Origin: Psychrosphaera algicola
Lineage (GTDB): Bacteria; Pseudomonadota; Gammaproteobacteria; Enterobacterales; Alteromonadaceae
Length of the DNA: 64,000 nucleotides
NCBI RefSeq assembly: GCF_028401425.1
Contig: NZ_JAQOMS010000002.1
Span: 3,162,001 to 3,226,000, forward strand
Direction of reading: 5' to 3'
A program made the position numbers and the translations under genes. Under the pieces are notes generated by a model. The model did no database searches, had not been told where the DNA came from, and saw only the letters and a list, made by a program, of their open reading frames with translations. The stretch's first letter is position 1; each line of letters begins with the position of its first letter. This document shows positions 10,572 through 21,506 of this stretch, in pieces.

Positions 10572-11000
10572 ATGGCTAAGAAAATTGAAGCGCTAATCAA
10601 GTTGCAAGTTGCAGCTGGTGCAGCGAACCCAAGTCCTCCAGTTGGTCCTGCTCTAGGTCAACATGGTGTGAACATCATGGAATTCTGTAAAGCGTTTAAC
10701 GCAAAAACTGGTGAAATGGAAAAAGGCGCGCCAGTGCCAGTTGTTATTACGGTTTATAACGATCGTTCTTTCACATTCGAAACTAAGACTCCACCTGCAG
10801 CTTATTTACTTAAGAAAGCAGCTGGTATCAAGTCTGGTTCAGGTCGTCCTAACACTGAAAAAGTGGGCACAGTAACTCGTGCGCAGTTAGAAGAAATTGT
10901 TAAGACTAAAGAACCTGATCTAACAGCAGCGTCTATGGACGCAGCAGTACGCACCATTGCTGGCTCTGCCCGTGCAATGGGCTTGAATGTAGAGGGATAA
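10572..11000 (+). CDS. rplK: 50S ribosomal protein L11
   Basis: L11 binds 23S rRNA at the GTPase-associated centre and is needed for RelA activation. The 142-residue product has the N-terminal proline-rich NPSPPVGPALGQHGVN segment and the RNA-binding C-terminal domain ending MGLNVEG, the exact family length. AGAGGAAG provides a ribosome site. The leader before it probably holds the L1 autoregulatory target, as in enterics; I could not single it out. Four bases separate it from rplA. Confidence 0.98.
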   Translation: MAKKIEALIKLQVAAGAANPSPPVGPALGQHGVNIMEFCKAFNAKTGEMEKGAPVPVVITVYNDRSFTFETKTPPAAYLLKKAAGIKSGSGRPNTEKVGTVTRAQLEEIVKTKEPDLTAASMDAAVRTIAGSARAMGLNVEG

Positions 11001-11003
11001 TCA

Positions 11004-11705
11004 ATGGCTAAATTAACTAAACGCGCACGTTTGATACGTGAAAAAGTTGATGCAACTCGCGAATATGGCATTGACGAAGCGGTTACTCTTTTACAAGAGC
11101 TAGCTACTGCAAAATTCAAAGAAAGTATCGACGTTGCGATCAATCTTGGTATTGATCCTCGTAAATCTGACCAGAACGTTCGTGGTGCTACTGTACTACC
11201 TAACGGTACTGGTAAAGATGTACGTGTTGCGGTATTTACACAGGGTGCTAACGCAGACGCAGCTAAAGCAGCTGGCGCTGACATCGTTGGTATGGAAGAC
11301 CTAGCTGAGCAAGTTAAAGCCGGCGTTATGGACTTCGACGTAGTTGTTGCATCTCCTGATGCGATGCGCGTTGTTGGTCAATTAGGTCAAATCTTAGGTC
11401 CACGTGGCCTAATGCCTAACCCTAAAGTTGGTACAGTAACTCCAGACGTAGCTACAGCAGTTAAAAATGCTAAAGCTGGTCAGGTTCGTTACCGTAACGA
11501 CAAAAATGGTATTATCCATGCTTCTATTGGTAAAGTTGATTTTGATAAGGTTGCGATTGCGCAAAACCTTGAGTCACTATTAGCTGCTATCGTTAAAGCA
11601 AAACCGTCTTCAGCAAAAGGTACTTACGTAAAGAAAATTTCTCTTTCTACTACGATGGGTGCTGGTCTTGCAGTTGACCAAGGTTCTCTTTCTACTGAAA
11701 GATAA
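11004..11705 (+). CDS. rplA: 50S ribosomal protein L1
   Basis: L1 forms the mobile stalk at the E site and represses its own operon by binding the mRNA leader. The 233-residue protein shows the family start (AKLTKRARLIREKV), the LGPRGLMPNPKVGTV signature, and the RYRNDKNGIIHASIG and STTMGAG segments. It lies four bases after rplK. No lesion is seen. Confidence 0.98.
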   Translation: MAKLTKRARLIREKVDATREYGIDEAVTLLQELATAKFKESIDVAINLGIDPRKSDQNVRGATVLPNGTGKDVRVAVFTQGANADAAKAAGADIVGMEDLAEQVKAGVMDFDVVVASPDAMRVVGQLGQILGPRGLMPNPKVGTVTPDVATAVKNAKAGQVRYRNDKNGIIHASIGKVDFDKVAIAQNLESLLAAIVKAKPSSAKGTYVKKISLSTTMGAGLAVDQGSLSTER

Positions 11706-11744
11706 TCTACGAATTCGGGTTGAAACATGAACTTAGGTTCGTGT

Positions 11745-11855
11745 TTCCGTCCAAGACCGTAGGTGTTGATAAGCTTAGCTTAGAAACTTAATTTCCTACG
11801 CAGATGGTGATGACCCCAGAAGAATACCTTCTGGCTTTCACCGAAGCTGTTTAAG
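11745..11855 (+). promoter_or_regulatory. L10 leader (autoregulatory L10(L12)4 binding site)
   Basis: The leader contains CCGTCCAAGACCGTAGG near 11747, a complementary CCTACGCAGATGGTGATG near 11800, and a following hairpin with CAGAAG...CTTCTG. This matches the conserved L10 leader of gammaproteobacteria, where excess L10-L12 complex blocks rplJL translation. Confidence 0.8.
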
Positions 11856-11919
11856 ACTTAGTCTTAAACTTAAGTAAAAGAGTTGATTGTAAAATCAATT
11901 CAAACCAGGAGAAAAGCTA

Positions 11920-12408
11920 ATGGCCCTAAATCTTGATGGCAAAAAAGCAGTAGTTGCTGAAGTCCAAGAAGCAGCCAAAGGCGCTCTATCAGCAGTTGTT
12001 GTTGATGCTCGTGGTGTATCTGTTACTGCAATCACAAATCTTCGTAAAGAAGCACGTGAAAACGGCGTATGGATGAAGGTTGTTCGCAACACTTTAGCCA
12101 AGCTTGCAGTTGCTGGTACTGACTTCGAATGTCTTTCAGACGTATTCGTAGGTCCAACTCTTATCGCATTTTCTCATGAGCACCCAGGTGCTGGTGCGCG
12201 TATCTTTAAAGATTTCGCAAAGAAAAACGAAAAGTTTGAACTTAAGAGTGCATCGTTTGAAGGCAACGTAGTAGACGTAGACGTGCTTGCATCTCTACCT
12301 ACATACGACGAAGCTATCGCACGACTAATGAGCGTTATGAAAGAAGCCTCTGCCGGCAAACTAGTGAAAACACTAGCAGCTGTAAAAGAAGCGAAAGAAG
12401 CTGCTTAA
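11920..12408 (+). CDS. rplJ: 50S ribosomal protein L10
   Basis: L10 anchors L7/L12 dimers to the ribosome stalk base. The 162-residue product has the N-terminal rRNA-binding domain (AKGALSAVVVDARGV, MKVVRNTL) and a C-terminal helix for L12 binding. An AGGAGAAA ribosome site lies nine bases before the ATG. It is translationally repressed through the leader at 11745-11855. Length matches the family. Confidence 0.97.
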   Translation: MALNLDGKKAVVAEVQEAAKGALSAVVVDARGVSVTAITNLRKEARENGVWMKVVRNTLAKLAVAGTDFECLSDVFVGPTLIAFSHEHPGAGARIFKDFAKKNEKFELKSASFEGNVVDVDVLASLPTYDEAIARLMSVMKEASAGKLVKTLAAVKEAKEAA

Positions 12409-12496
12409 TTTATAGTTTCATTTATTTGAACTATTTAGCAGTTTTTGGTGAAAGTTATTTAAAGCGAATTAATCGCTTACAAAGTAGGAATTTAAA

Positions 12497-12862
12497 ATGT
12501 CTGTAACAAACGAACAAATCTTAGAAGCAATTGCAGAAATGTCTGTAATGCAAGTTGTAGAACTTGTTGAAGCAATGGAAGAAAAATTCGGTGTAACTGC
12601 AGCTGCTGCTGTTGTTGCTGGTCCTGCGGCTGGTGAAGCTGCTGAAGAGCAAACTGAATTCGACGTAATGTTAACGGCTGCTGGCCCTAACAAAGTTGCA
12701 TCAATCAAAGCTGTACGTGCTGCGACTGGTCTTGGTCTTAAAGAAGCTAAAGGTATGGTTGAATCTGCACCTATCGCTGTTAAAGAAGCAGTTTCTAAAG
12801 GCGAAGCAGAAGAGCTTAAAGCAGCTCTTGAAGAAGCAGGCGCGTCTGTTGAAATCAAATAA
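12497..12862 (+). CDS. rplL: 50S ribosomal protein L7/L12
   Basis: L7/L12 is the multicopy stalk protein that recruits translational GTPases. The 121-residue protein has the N-terminal dimerisation region (NEQILEAIAEMSVMQVVEL), an Ala-rich hinge, and the C-terminal domain with KVASIKAVRAATGLGLKEAK. The AAAGTAGGAA ribosome site precedes the ATG. It is strongly biased to frequent codons, as usual for this gene. Confidence 0.98.
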   Translation: MSVTNEQILEAIAEMSVMQVVELVEAMEEKFGVTAAAAVVAGPAAGEAAEEQTEFDVMLTAAGPNKVASIKAVRAATGLGLKEAKGMVESAPIAVKEAVSKGEAEELKAALEEAGASVEIK

Positions 12863-12932
12863 TCTAACTTTTGTTAGATTATCTGCCTAAGTTTTAGGCA
12901 TGGGCTGGTGATAAAATATCACCGGCCTTTTT
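12861..12932 (+). terminator. rplL-rpoB attenuator with preceding hairpins
   Basis: Three hairpins follow rplL directly: AATCTAAC/GTTAGATT at 12861-12880, TGCCTAA/TTAGGCA at 12884-12900, and the terminator GGCTGGTGATA/TATCACCGGCC with a T run at 12903-12932. This position corresponds to the known rpoBC attenuator and RNase III processing region of enterics, which lets only part of transcription enter rpoB. Confidence 0.8.
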
Positions 12933-13089
12933 GCGCTATATCAGTTGAAAACTTTTATATTGCAATAAAATGACAGTAATATCATTCTGCTAATCGCATA
13001 TAAAGAACGATTTTACTGTTAAAAGGTAGTCTGTTTAGTCTATTACTAACAGGCTTATAGGGTCAAAAATCAGCAAGCTGAGGAACCAC

Positions 13090-16000
13090 ATGGCTTACTC
13101 TTATTCTGAAAAGAAACGAATTCGTAAGGATTTTGGCAAGCGCGAACACGTTTTGGACATGCCTTATCTTCTACAAGTTCAGCTTGAATCTTATAATAAG
13201 TTCATTGAAGCGGACGTAGACGGTAATAACGGCATTGAAGCTGCATTCCGTTCTGTTTTCCCTATTAAGAGCTATTCAGGTAGCGCAGAGTTACAATTTG
13301 TTAGCTATCGCGTTGGTGAACCTGTATTTGATGTTAAAGAATGTCAAATCCGTGGTGTCACATACGCTGCACCACTGCGCGTAAAACTTCGTTTAGTTCT
13401 TATGGATAAAGAAGCTGCTCCAGGTACTGTTAAAGATATCAAAGAGCAAGAAGTTTACATGGGCGAAATGCCATTAATGACAGATAACGGTACTTTTGTA
13501 ATCAATGGTACTGAGCGTGTTATCGTGTCCCAGTTACACCGTTCACCTATAGTGTATTCTTCGATCACGACAAAGGTAAAACACACTCATCTGGTAAAGT
13601 TTTATATAATGCACGTGTTATTCCTTACCGTGGTTCTTGGTTAGACTTTGAGTTTGATCCTAAAGATAACCTATTTGTACGTATTGACCGTCGTCGTAAA
13701 TTACCGGCAACTATCATCCTACGTTCATTAGATTATTCTACAGAAGAAATTCTAGAATTATTCTTCGATAATATCGCTATTGAAATCAAAGGCGATAAAA
13801 TCTTAATGGAACTTCAACCTTCACGCCTTCGTGGTGAAACTGCTGTTTTTGATATTAAAGATCAAGACGGTGAAGTGATTGTTGAAACTGGTCGTCGTAT
13901 TACAGCCCGTCATATTCGTACGATGGAAAAATCGAAGATCAGTAAGATAGAAGTTCCACACGAATATATTATCGACAAAGTTCTTGCGAAAAACTATGTT
14001 GATGAATCAACCGGTGAAATCGTTGCTAACGCTAACGATCTAATTTCTCTTGAACTACTCGCTAAACTAGCTGAAGTAGGTCACAAGAAATTTGAAATTA
14101 TCTACACTAATGAGTTAGATCACGGTTCATATATATCTGACACTCTACGTGTTGACTCTTCATCTGACCGCTTAGAAGCATTAATCGAAATTTATCGTAT
14201 GATGCGCCCTGGCGAGCCACCGACAAAAGACTCTGCAGAAGCGTTGTTTGACAATCTGTTCTTCTCTCTAGAACGTTATGACTTGTCTGCTGTTGGCCGC
14301 ATGAAGTTTAACCGTCGTGTTAGCCGTGACGACTTAACGGGTGAAGGTACACTAAGTAAGCAAGACATTATTGACGTAATGAAAACCCTTATCGACATTC
14401 GTGACGGTAAAGGCGACGTTGATGATATCGACCACTTAGGTAACCGTCGTATCCGTTCTGTTGGTGAAATGGCAGAAAACCAATTCCGCGTTGGTTTAGT
14501 ACGTGTAGAACGTGCTGTTAAAGAGCGCTTAAGCCTTGGTGACTTAGATAGTACTACGCCACAAGACTTAATTAACGCTAAGCCTATTTCAGCTGCAATC
14601 AAAGAATTCTTTGGTTCTAGCCAATTATCTCAGTTCATGGACCAAAACAACCCGCTTTCAGAAGTGACGCACAAACGTCGTATTTCTGCATTAGGCTCAG
14701 GTGGTTTAACACGTGAACGTGCAGGTTTCGAAGTTCGAGACGTTCACCCGACTCACTATGGTCGTGTATGTCCAATCGAAACACCTGAGGGACCAAACAT
14801 CGGTTTGATCAACTCATTGTCAGTTTACGCGCGAGTTAACTCATATGGTTTCTTAGAAACACCATATCGTCGTGTTGTTGATGGTGTAGTGACTGGTGAA
14901 ATTGATTACCTTTCTGCAATTGAAGAAGACAAGTTCGTAATCGCTCAGGCGAGTGCGGAAATGGATGCTGAAGGTCGTTTAACTGACGAACTAGTTCCAT
15001 GTCGATTTAAAAATGAATTTACTATTACGAGTATTGACCAAGTTCAGTACATGGACGTAGCACCACAACAGGTTGTATCTGTTGCGGCAAGCTTAATCCC
15101 GTTCCTTGAACACGATGATGCTAACCGTGCCTTAATGGGTGCGAACATGCAACGTCAAGCCGTTCCTACTTTACGTGCTGATAAGCCGTTAGTTGGTACT
15201 GGTGTTGAAGCCGTAGTAGCAAAAGATTCTGGTGTAACAGTAGTCGCGAAACGTGGTGGTACAGTAGATTATGCTGATGCTTCTCGTATCGTTGTTAAAG
15301 TTAACGAAAGTGAGTGTCGTCCTAATGAAGCCGGTATCGATATTTACAACTTAACTAAATACACCCGTTCTAACCAAAATACTTGTATCAACCAACGCAC
15401 AACAGTTAGCGCTGGTGAACCGGTACAACGTGGTGACGTATTAGCTGACGGTCCTTCAACGGATCTAGGTGAATTGGCACTTGGTCAAAACATGCGCGTG
15501 GCATTCATGCCGTGGAATGGTTATAACTTCGAAGACTCGATACTCGTATCTGAGCGCGTTGTTAAAGAAGACCGTTTGACTACAATTCACATTCAAGAAC
15601 TAAGCTGTGTTGCTCGCGACACGAAATTAGGTCCTGAAGAAGTAACTGCTGATATTCCAAACGTTGGTGAAGCTGCGCTAGGTAAACTAGATGACTCTGG
15701 TATCGTTTATATCGGTGCTGAAGTTAAAGGCGGTGACATCTTAGTTGGTAAAGTTACGCCTAAAGGCGAAACACAGCTAACTCCGGAAGAGAAACTTTTA
15801 CGAGCAATCTTTGGTGAAAAAGCGTCTGACGTTAAAGACAGTTCGCTTCGCGTTCCTAACTCAGTATCTGGTACGGTTATCGACGTTCAAGTCTTTACTC
15901 GTGACGGTGTTGAGAAAGACAAACGTGCATTAGACATCGAAGAGATGCAATTAGCGCAAGCTAAGAAAGACTTAAATGAAGAGTTTAGAATCCTAGAAAA

Positions 16001-17122
16001 CAATACATTCGCTCGTACGCGTGAATTATTAGTTTCTGGTGGCGCAGACGCAGCTTCTTTAGCTGGTCTAGTTGGTGAGAAGTTATTCCAACAAAGCCTA
16101 AGCGACGAAACTAAGCAAGACGAACTAGAGCAATTAGCGGCTAGCTACGAAGAGCTTAGAACTGAATATGATAAAAAATATGAAGTTAAACGTCGTAAGA
16201 TCACTCAAGGTGATGACTTAGCACTATAGGTGTACTTAAAATTGTTAAAGTATATCTTGCTGTTAAACGTCGTATCCAATCTGATGATAAAATGGCCGGT
16301 CGTCATGGTAACAAAGGTGTAATCTCTACTATTGTTCCAGTGGAAGATATGCCTCATGATAAATATGGCGAGCCTGTTGATATCGTATTGAACCCGCTAG
16401 GTGTACCGTCGCGGATGAACGTTGGTCAGATACTAGAAACACACTTAGGTATGGCTGCTCGTGGTTTGGGTGAAAAACTTGACCGCATGATTAAAGAGCA
16501 GAAAGAACTTGCGGAAATCCGTGAATTCCTAGGCAAAATCTACGCATCTGGTACTTCTCGTCAAGAAGTTGATATTGATACTTTCTCTGATGATGAAGTT
16601 CGCCGTTTAGCACAAAACTTGCGTGCTGGTGTGCCAATTGCGACTCCAGTATTCGACGGTGCTGCCGAAGAAGAAATCAAAGACTTATTTGAACTTGCCG
16701 ATATGCCTCGCAGTGGTCAATTTACCCTGTTTGATGGTCGTACTGGTAATGCGTTCGAACGTAAAGTAACTGTTGGTTACATGTACATGCTTAAACTTAA
16801 CCACTTGGTTGATGACAAGATGCACGCACGTTCAACTGGTTCATACAGCCTAGTAACTCAGCAACCACTTGGTGGTAAAGCTCAGTTCGGTGGTCAGCGT
16901 TTCGGAGAGATGGAAGTATGGGCACTAGAAGCTTATGGTGCTGCTTACACGCTTCAAGAAATGCTAACTGTTAAGTCAGATGATGTTAATGGTCGTACTA
17001 AGATGTATAAAAACATCGTTGATGGTGACCATCGCATGGAACCTGCGATTCCGGAATCATTCAACGTATTGTTGAAAGAAATCCGTTCGTTAGGTTTAAA
17101 CATCGAGCTGGAAGAAGAGTAA
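13090..17122 (+). CDS. rpoB: DNA-directed RNA polymerase beta subunit
   Basis: RpoB carries the fork loop, the rifampicin pocket and half of the active-site channel. All beta-subunit blocks are visible, including the rifampicin region (SQFMDQNNPLSEVTHKRRISALG), the YNFEDSI segment and the C-terminal clamp contact GGKAQFGGQRFGEMEVWALEAYGA. The frame breaks at two CCTGG sites. CCTATAG at 13546-13552 stands in for CCTGG in SPGVFFDHD, and CTATAGG at 16224-16230 in LAPGVLKIVK. Each adds two bases. Removing four bases gives exactly 1342 residues, the enteric length, so the gene is intact in the organism. Confidence 0.98.
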
Positions 17123-17216
17123 ATCTAAAGGTAGCCCTTTAGGTTTCTGTAGAAATTGAGTGGTGGGGTAGACAATTGCGTTTGCCCCAATGTTTCACTC
17201 CGACAGGAGAACAAAA

Positions 17217-20200
17217 GTGAAAGACTTACTTAAGTTTTTGAAACAACAAAATAAAAGCGAAGAGTTTGATTCGATTCGAATCGGCTTAGCGTCTCCGGAC
17301 GTAGTTCGCTCATGGTCTTTTGGTGAAGTTAAAAAGCCAGAAACCATCAACTATCGTACGTTCAAACCTGAACGCGATGGGTTGTTCTGTGCGCGTATCT
17401 TTGGTCCAGTAAAAGATTACGAATGTTTGTGTGGTAAATACAAGCGTCTTAAGCACCGTGGTGTTATCTGTGAAAAATGTGGCGTAGAAGTGACATTGAC
17501 TAAAGTACGTCGTGAACGTATGGGTCATATCGAACTTGCAAGCCCAGTTGCACATATATGGTTCCTAAAATCATTACCGTCTCGTATCGGCTTAATGCTT
17601 GATATGACGTTACGTGATATTGAACGTGTCCTTTATTTTGAGTCTTATGCCGTTGTTGAAGCTGGCATGACGACACTTGAAAAAGGTCAAATGTTGTCTG
17701 AAGAAGAATATTTAGACTCATTAGAAGAGCACGGAGATGAATTTGAAGCGAAAATGGGTGCTGAAGCCGTTTTCGATCTTTTAAAAGACATCGACATCAA
17801 TCAGCAATATGCTGAGATGAAAGAAGAACTTCCTACTGTTACGTCTGAAACAAAACGTAAAAAATTAACTAAACGCCTTAAATTAATGGAAGCGTTTGTT
17901 AATTCTGGTAACCGTCCTGAATGGATGGTTATGACAGTATTGCCTGTTCTTCCACCAGATCTTCGTCCATTGGTACCACTAGATGGTGGCCGTTTTGCGA
18001 CGTCTGATTTGAATGACTTATACCGTCGTGTTATTAACCGTAATAACCGTTTGAAGCGTCTTTTAGACCTTGCTGCGCCTGATATTATCGTTCGCAACGA
18101 AAAACGTATGTTACAAGAAGCGGTTGATGCATTACTAGATAACGGTCGTCGTGGCCGCGCTATCACAGGTTCTAACAAACGTCCTCTTAAATCTTTGGCT
18201 GATATGATCAAAGGTAAACAGGGTCGTTTCCGTCAGAATCTACTAGGTAAGCGTGTTGACTACTCTGGTCGTTCTGTAATCACGGTTGGTCCTACTCTTA
18301 AATTGCACCAGTGTGGTCTTCCTAAGAAGATGGCACTTGAGTTATTTAAACCATTTATCTATGGCAAACTTGAACTTCGTGGCATGGCTACGACGATTAA
18401 AGCAGCTAAGAAAATGGTTGAGCGCGAAGTAGCGGAAGTTTGGGATATCTTAGATGAAGTTATCCGTGAACATCCAGTTATGTTAAACCGTGCACCAACG
18501 CTTCACAGACTTGGTATTCAAGCGTTTGAACCAGTTCTAATCGAAGGTAAAGCGATTCAGTTACACCCATTAGTATGTGCGGCATATAACGCCGACTTCG
18601 ATGGTGACCAAATGGCTGTACACGTACCTTTGACTTTAGAAGCTCAGTTAGAAGCTCGTGCGTTGATGATGTCAACAAACAACATTCTTTCTCCAGCGAA
18701 TGGTGAGCCAATCATCGTACCTTCACAGGACGTTGTATTAGGTTTGTACTACATGACTCGTGACCGCATTAATGCGAAAGGCGAAGGCATAGTATTCAAA
18801 GATGCAAAAGAAGCTGAGAAAGCATACCGTACAGGTTATGCCGATCTTCATGCACGTGTAAAAGTGCGCATGACTCAAGTGACTTTTGATGAAGATGGAA
18901 ATCGTTCTGAGCACACAGGTCTTGTTGCTACGACTGTCGGTCGTGCAATCTTATCTATGATCGCGCCAGTTGGATTCCCGTTTGAATTCATGAACCAGGC
19001 GTTAGGCAAAAAACAAATCTCAATGTTGATCAACGAGTGTTACCGTCGTCTTGGAATTAAAGACACTGTAATTTTCGCTGACCAAATCATGTATACCGGT
19101 TTCCACTACGCGATGTTAGCGGGTAACTCTATCGGTATCGACGATTTAGTTATTCCAGATGCTAAATATGACATTATTGAAGACTCTCAAGCAGAAGTTG
19201 CTGAAATTCAAGACCAGTTCCAACAAGGTCTAGTAACAGCTGGTGAGAAATACAATAAAGTTATCGATATCTGGTCAACGGCTAACGAAAAAGTTTCTAA
19301 AGCCATGATGGACAACCTTTCTACTGAAACGGTTATAAACCGTGACGGTGTAGAGGAAACTCAACCATCATTTAACAGCGTATTTATGATGGCTGACTCT
19401 GGTGCTCGTGGTAGTGCCGCTCAGATACGTCAGCTAGCTGGTATGCGTGGCTTGATGGCTAAGCCAGATGGCTCAATCATCGAAACGCCAATCACTGCAA
19501 ACTTCCGTGAAGGTCTGAACGTACTACAGTACTTCATCTCTACTCACGGTGCGCGTAAAGGTTTGGCCGATACGGCTTTGAAAACAGCTAACTCGGGTTA
19601 CCTAACTCGACGTCTTGTTGATGTAGGCCAAGATTTGGTTATCAACGAAACAGACTGTGGTACGACTGAAGGTATCACGATGAAGCCATTAATCGAAGGC
19701 GGCGACGTTGTTGAGCCACTTCGTGAACGTGTACTTGGTCGTGTAACACTTACAGATGTAACAATTCCTAAGTCGAACGAAGTTTTAGTTGAAGCTGGCA
19801 CTATGTTAGACGAGAAATTGTGTGACTTGTTAGAGCAGCATTCAGTTGACGAAGTTGAAGTACGTTCAATCATCACTTGTGAAAACGATTTTGGTGTTTG
19901 TGCATACTGTTACGGTCGTGACCTAGCACGTGGTCACCTGATTAACCAAGGTGAGGCAGTTGGTGTTATCGCTGCTCAATCTATCGGTGAACCAGGTACA
20001 CAGCTTACGATGCGTACTTTCCACATCGGTGGTGCGGCATCTAGAAACACGGCAGCTAACAGTGTTCAAGTTAAGAGTGACGGTACTGTTCGTCTTCATA
20101 ACGCGAAACACGTTACAAACCGTGATGGTAAGATTGTAATCACATCTCGTTCTGCTGAAGTAACAATTATTGACGACCAAGGTCGTGAACGCGAGCGTTA

Positions 20201-21383
20201 TAAACTGCCATATGGTGCGGTTATGACTATCCAAGACAATGATGACGTTAAAGGTAACGACATTGTTGCAAACTGGGACCCGCATTCGCATCCAATTATT
20301 GTTGAACGTCCAGCGAAGATCCAATTCTCTGACGTTGAAGAAGCGAATACTGAAGTACAGACAGATGAACTAACTGGTTTGACTCGTACCGTTGTTAAAG
20401 ACTTGTCTTTAGCTAACGCGAAAGAGCCGAAACTAATTGTAGATTCTGGCGAATCAGGTATGCAGGAAATTCGTTTACCTTCATTCACTACGATTGAAGC
20501 TAAAGACGGTTCTCAAGTTGTACCATAGGTGACGTATTAGCACGTATACCTCAAGAAGGTTCAAAAACTCGTGACATCACGGGTGGTCTACCTCGAGTTG
20601 CAGACTTGTTCGAAGCTCGTAAGCCAAAAGAACCTGCTATCCTTGCTGAAATTAGCGGTACTGTTAGTTTTGGTAAAGAAACGAAGGGTAAGAAACGCTT
20701 AGTTATTACTCCTGAGGAAGGCGATGCGCACGAAGAGATGATCCCTAAATGGCGTCAACTTAACGTGTTCGAAGGTGAATCAGTTTATACTGGTGAAGTT
20801 ATTGCTGATGGCCCAGAGGCTCCGCATGACATCCTACGTCTACGTGGTATAACTGCATTCTCGAACTACATCGTAAATGAAGTTCAAGAAGTATACCGTC
20901 TACAAGGTGTAAAAATTAACGACAAGCACATTGAAGCTATCTGTCGTCAAATGTTACGTAAGGCTATCATCACTGATGCAGGTCAATCTGAGTTCCTAAT
21001 TGGAGAACAGGTTGAAGTATCTAAAGTGAAAATTGCTAACCGTAAGTTATTGGCAGAAGGTAAAGACTTAGTGAAATTTGACCGAGACTTACTCGGCATA
21101 ACTAAGGCTTCTTTGGCAACTGAATCGTTTATTTCTGCAGCTTCGTTCCAGAAACGACTCGTGTACTTACAGAAGCAGCTGTTTCTGGTAAACGCGATGA
21201 CTTACGTGGTCTGAAAGAAAACGTTATTGTTGGCCGTCTAATCCCAGCGGGTACTGGTTTCAGTTACCACTTGGAAAAGCCGCAGCCGCAGCCGCGTTTG
21301 ATAAAGTAGAAGATACTGAATCAGTAACTGCAGAAGATGCTGAACAGCAACTTGTCGCAGCGCTTAATGTTGGGAATGAGTAA
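17217..21383 (+). CDS. rpoC: DNA-directed RNA polymerase beta' subunit
   Basis: RpoC supplies the catalytic magnesium site and the clamp. The N-terminal zinc ribbon (CLCGKYKRLKHRGVICEKCG), the NADFDGDQMAVH catalytic loop (three Asp), the bridge helix and the second zinc site (CENDFGVCAYCYG) are seen. It starts at GTG 17217 (KDLLKFLK) after an ACAGGAGA ribosome site. Lesions: CCATAGG at 20523-20529 for CCAGG (VPGDVLA, plus two bases), CCAG at 21148-21151 for CCAGG (FQETTR, minus one), and a lost A near 21272. Corrected length is 1388 residues. The C-terminus ends VAALNVGNE. Confidence 0.97.
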
Positions 21384-21401
21384 GTCTCAACATTAGATAA
21401 T

Positions 21402-21429
21402 AAAAACCCGCTAATTTAGCGGGTTTTTT
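21402..21429 (+). terminator. Rho-independent terminator of rpoBC
   Basis: A perfect stem, AAAACCCGCTAA with TTAGCGGG, is followed by six T, 19 bases after the rpoC stop. Confidence 0.92.
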
Positions 21430-21506
21430 GTGTCTCGACGTTAGTCAATTACAAATAAAATGCTGACCAACTGGACCAAAATGATCACAGCTGGTCGTGG
21501 TAGGTT

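Noticed and set aside
13546..16230. Split rpoB as a genuine multi-part gene
   Set aside because: Removing two bases at each break gives exactly 1342 residues with no missing segment; the pieces have no separate starts or ribosome sites.
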